This document shows, in pieces, positions 5,226-5,536 of a stretch of 5,536 nucleotides of DNA. Both the position numbers and the translations under genes were made by a program. Within the stretch, counting starts at the first letter, position 1, and each line of letters begins with the position of its first letter. The notes under the pieces were generated by a model, which saw only the letters and a program-made list of their open reading frames with translations, did not search any database and was not told where the DNA came from. Source of the DNA: Methanoculleus sp. (GTDB lineage: Archaea; Halobacteriota; Methanomicrobia; Methanomicrobiales; Methanoculleaceae); NCBI GenBank assembly GCA_023230425.1, contig JALNXI010000141.1, positions 1 to 5,536 on the forward strand, in the 5' to 3' direction.

Positions 5226-5536
5226 GGCAGTATCCGGTCGAAGACCGGCAGGTCGACGCCGGTCTTTTCATCCAGGGTCCGTTTTGCGGAGACGCCGACG
5301 AACTCCGTGATGATCGCCTCGACGACTATGTAGACTTCGGCCTTCTCCCGGAGGCACCCGGTGAGCGACCGTATTCCCTTCCCCGCCGCTGTGTGGATAT
5401 GGATGGATGGCCCCTCCTCTCCTGGATAGATCGTCGCAAACCCGAGGAGTTCCCAGCCCCCGAAGATCTCTTCGCCCCGTGGGGACGGCGGCACGGTCAG
5501 TTCCTTCGGGCCCGTCACGATCTTTGCTGACCTCGT
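5222..5536 (-). CDS. PPC/DUF296-domain protein, C-terminal part (runs off right edge)
   Basis: The last 104 codons of a gene entering from the right. The frame stays open to base 5536, and the residues before the internal GTG at 5518 (TRSAKI) fit the domain, so the true start is beyond the window. The segment matches the PPC/DUF296 domain: SAKIVTGPKELTVPP, GGWELLGF (26-33 of the visible part), PSIHIHTAAGKG (43-54), TGCLREKAEVYIVVEAIITE (59-78) and RTLDEKTGVDLP (86-97). The His-x-His pair (46 and 48) is the usual metal-ligand position; at the later Gly-Gly-His-Leu site this protein has Cys (TGCL). Plant relatives carry AT-hooks and bind DNA; archaeal and bacterial ones are small single-domain proteins of unclear role, so DNA binding is only a possibility. 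Its TGA overlaps the ygiQ ATG by four bases, which points to coupled translation and perhaps a shared role. Confidence 0.87.
   Translation of the reverse strand, partial: TRSAKIVTGPKELTVPPSPRGEEIFGGWELLGFATIYPGEEGPSIHIHTAAGKGIRSLTGCLREKAEVYIVVEAIITEFVGVSAKRTLDEKTGVDLPVFDRILP
5234..5248 (-). other. Short hairpin just upstream of the ygiQ start
   Basis: On the minus strand CCGGTC-TTC-GACCGG is a perfect 6-bp inverted repeat with a 3-nt loop, ending 8 nt before the ygiQ ATG and inside the last codons of the PPC-domain gene. In mRNA it could hide the weak ygiQ ribosome site until ribosomes translating the upstream gene open it, which would reinforce coupling. It also simply encodes Pro-Val-Phe-Asp-Arg, so it may be chance in GC-rich DNA. 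Confidence 0.35.

Noticed and set aside
5222..5518. GTG at 5518 as the true start of the PPC-domain gene
   Set aside because: The frame continues to the window edge and the residues upstream fit the domain, so the gene is cut by the window rather than starting here.
1..5536. CRISPR array, tRNA or rRNA gene, integrase or transposase
   Set aside because: I found no regularly spaced direct repeats, no cloverleaf with a T-loop consensus and no recombinase motif on either strand by eye.

Overview
The window looks like chromosomal DNA of a GC-rich euryarchaeon, most plausibly a methanogen of the Methanomicrobiales (Methanoculleus-like). This rests on recognisable archaeal families (Nre-type DNA repair protein, DUF2117 protein, archaeal-length YgiQ radical SAM protein), a TATA-type archaeal promoter, and strong G/C preference at third codon positions. 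The genus is an inference. I see no tRNA, rRNA, CRISPR array, transposase or phage gene.

Left part (1-2099, all minus strand): a compact cluster read right to left. It holds an AIM24/TIGR00266-family protein (2099 to 1410), then 31 nt later a DUF2117 protein (1378 to 344), then 3 nt later the start of an NreA-type repair protein (340, running off the left edge). The nreA Shine-Dalgarno site lies inside the end of the DUF2117 gene, so these two are very likely translated together.

Middle (2100-2833): about 730 nt without a convincing gene. It is the most unusual stretch. It holds an imperfect inverted duplication with arms at 2220-2274 and 2661-2706, whose matching blocks keep the same order and partly the same spacing. 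Between the arms lies a nested set of inverted repeats (2320-2467) that could fold into a branched hairpin, together with a G-quadruplex-type run. The two arms sit 120 and 127 nt upstream of the divergent AIM24 and HNH-like start codons, so they may be shared control sites; alternatively the whole is a decayed mobile or intergenic repeat.

Plus-strand island (2834-3417): a 92-residue HNH/zinc-ribbon-like protein with an apparent leaderless GTG start placed behind a TATA box, and a 75-residue unrecognised small protein that ends 2 nt short of the converging ygiQ stop codon.

Right part (3420-5536, minus strand): the 3' part of a PPC/DUF296-domain gene (it enters from the right edge) overlaps by ATGA with a 601-residue YgiQ-family radical SAM gene, a tightly coupled pair. 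None of the complete proteins in the window has a well-established biochemical function. The best leads for something undescribed are the structured intergenic element, the DUF2117-nreA coupling and the PPC-YgiQ coupling.
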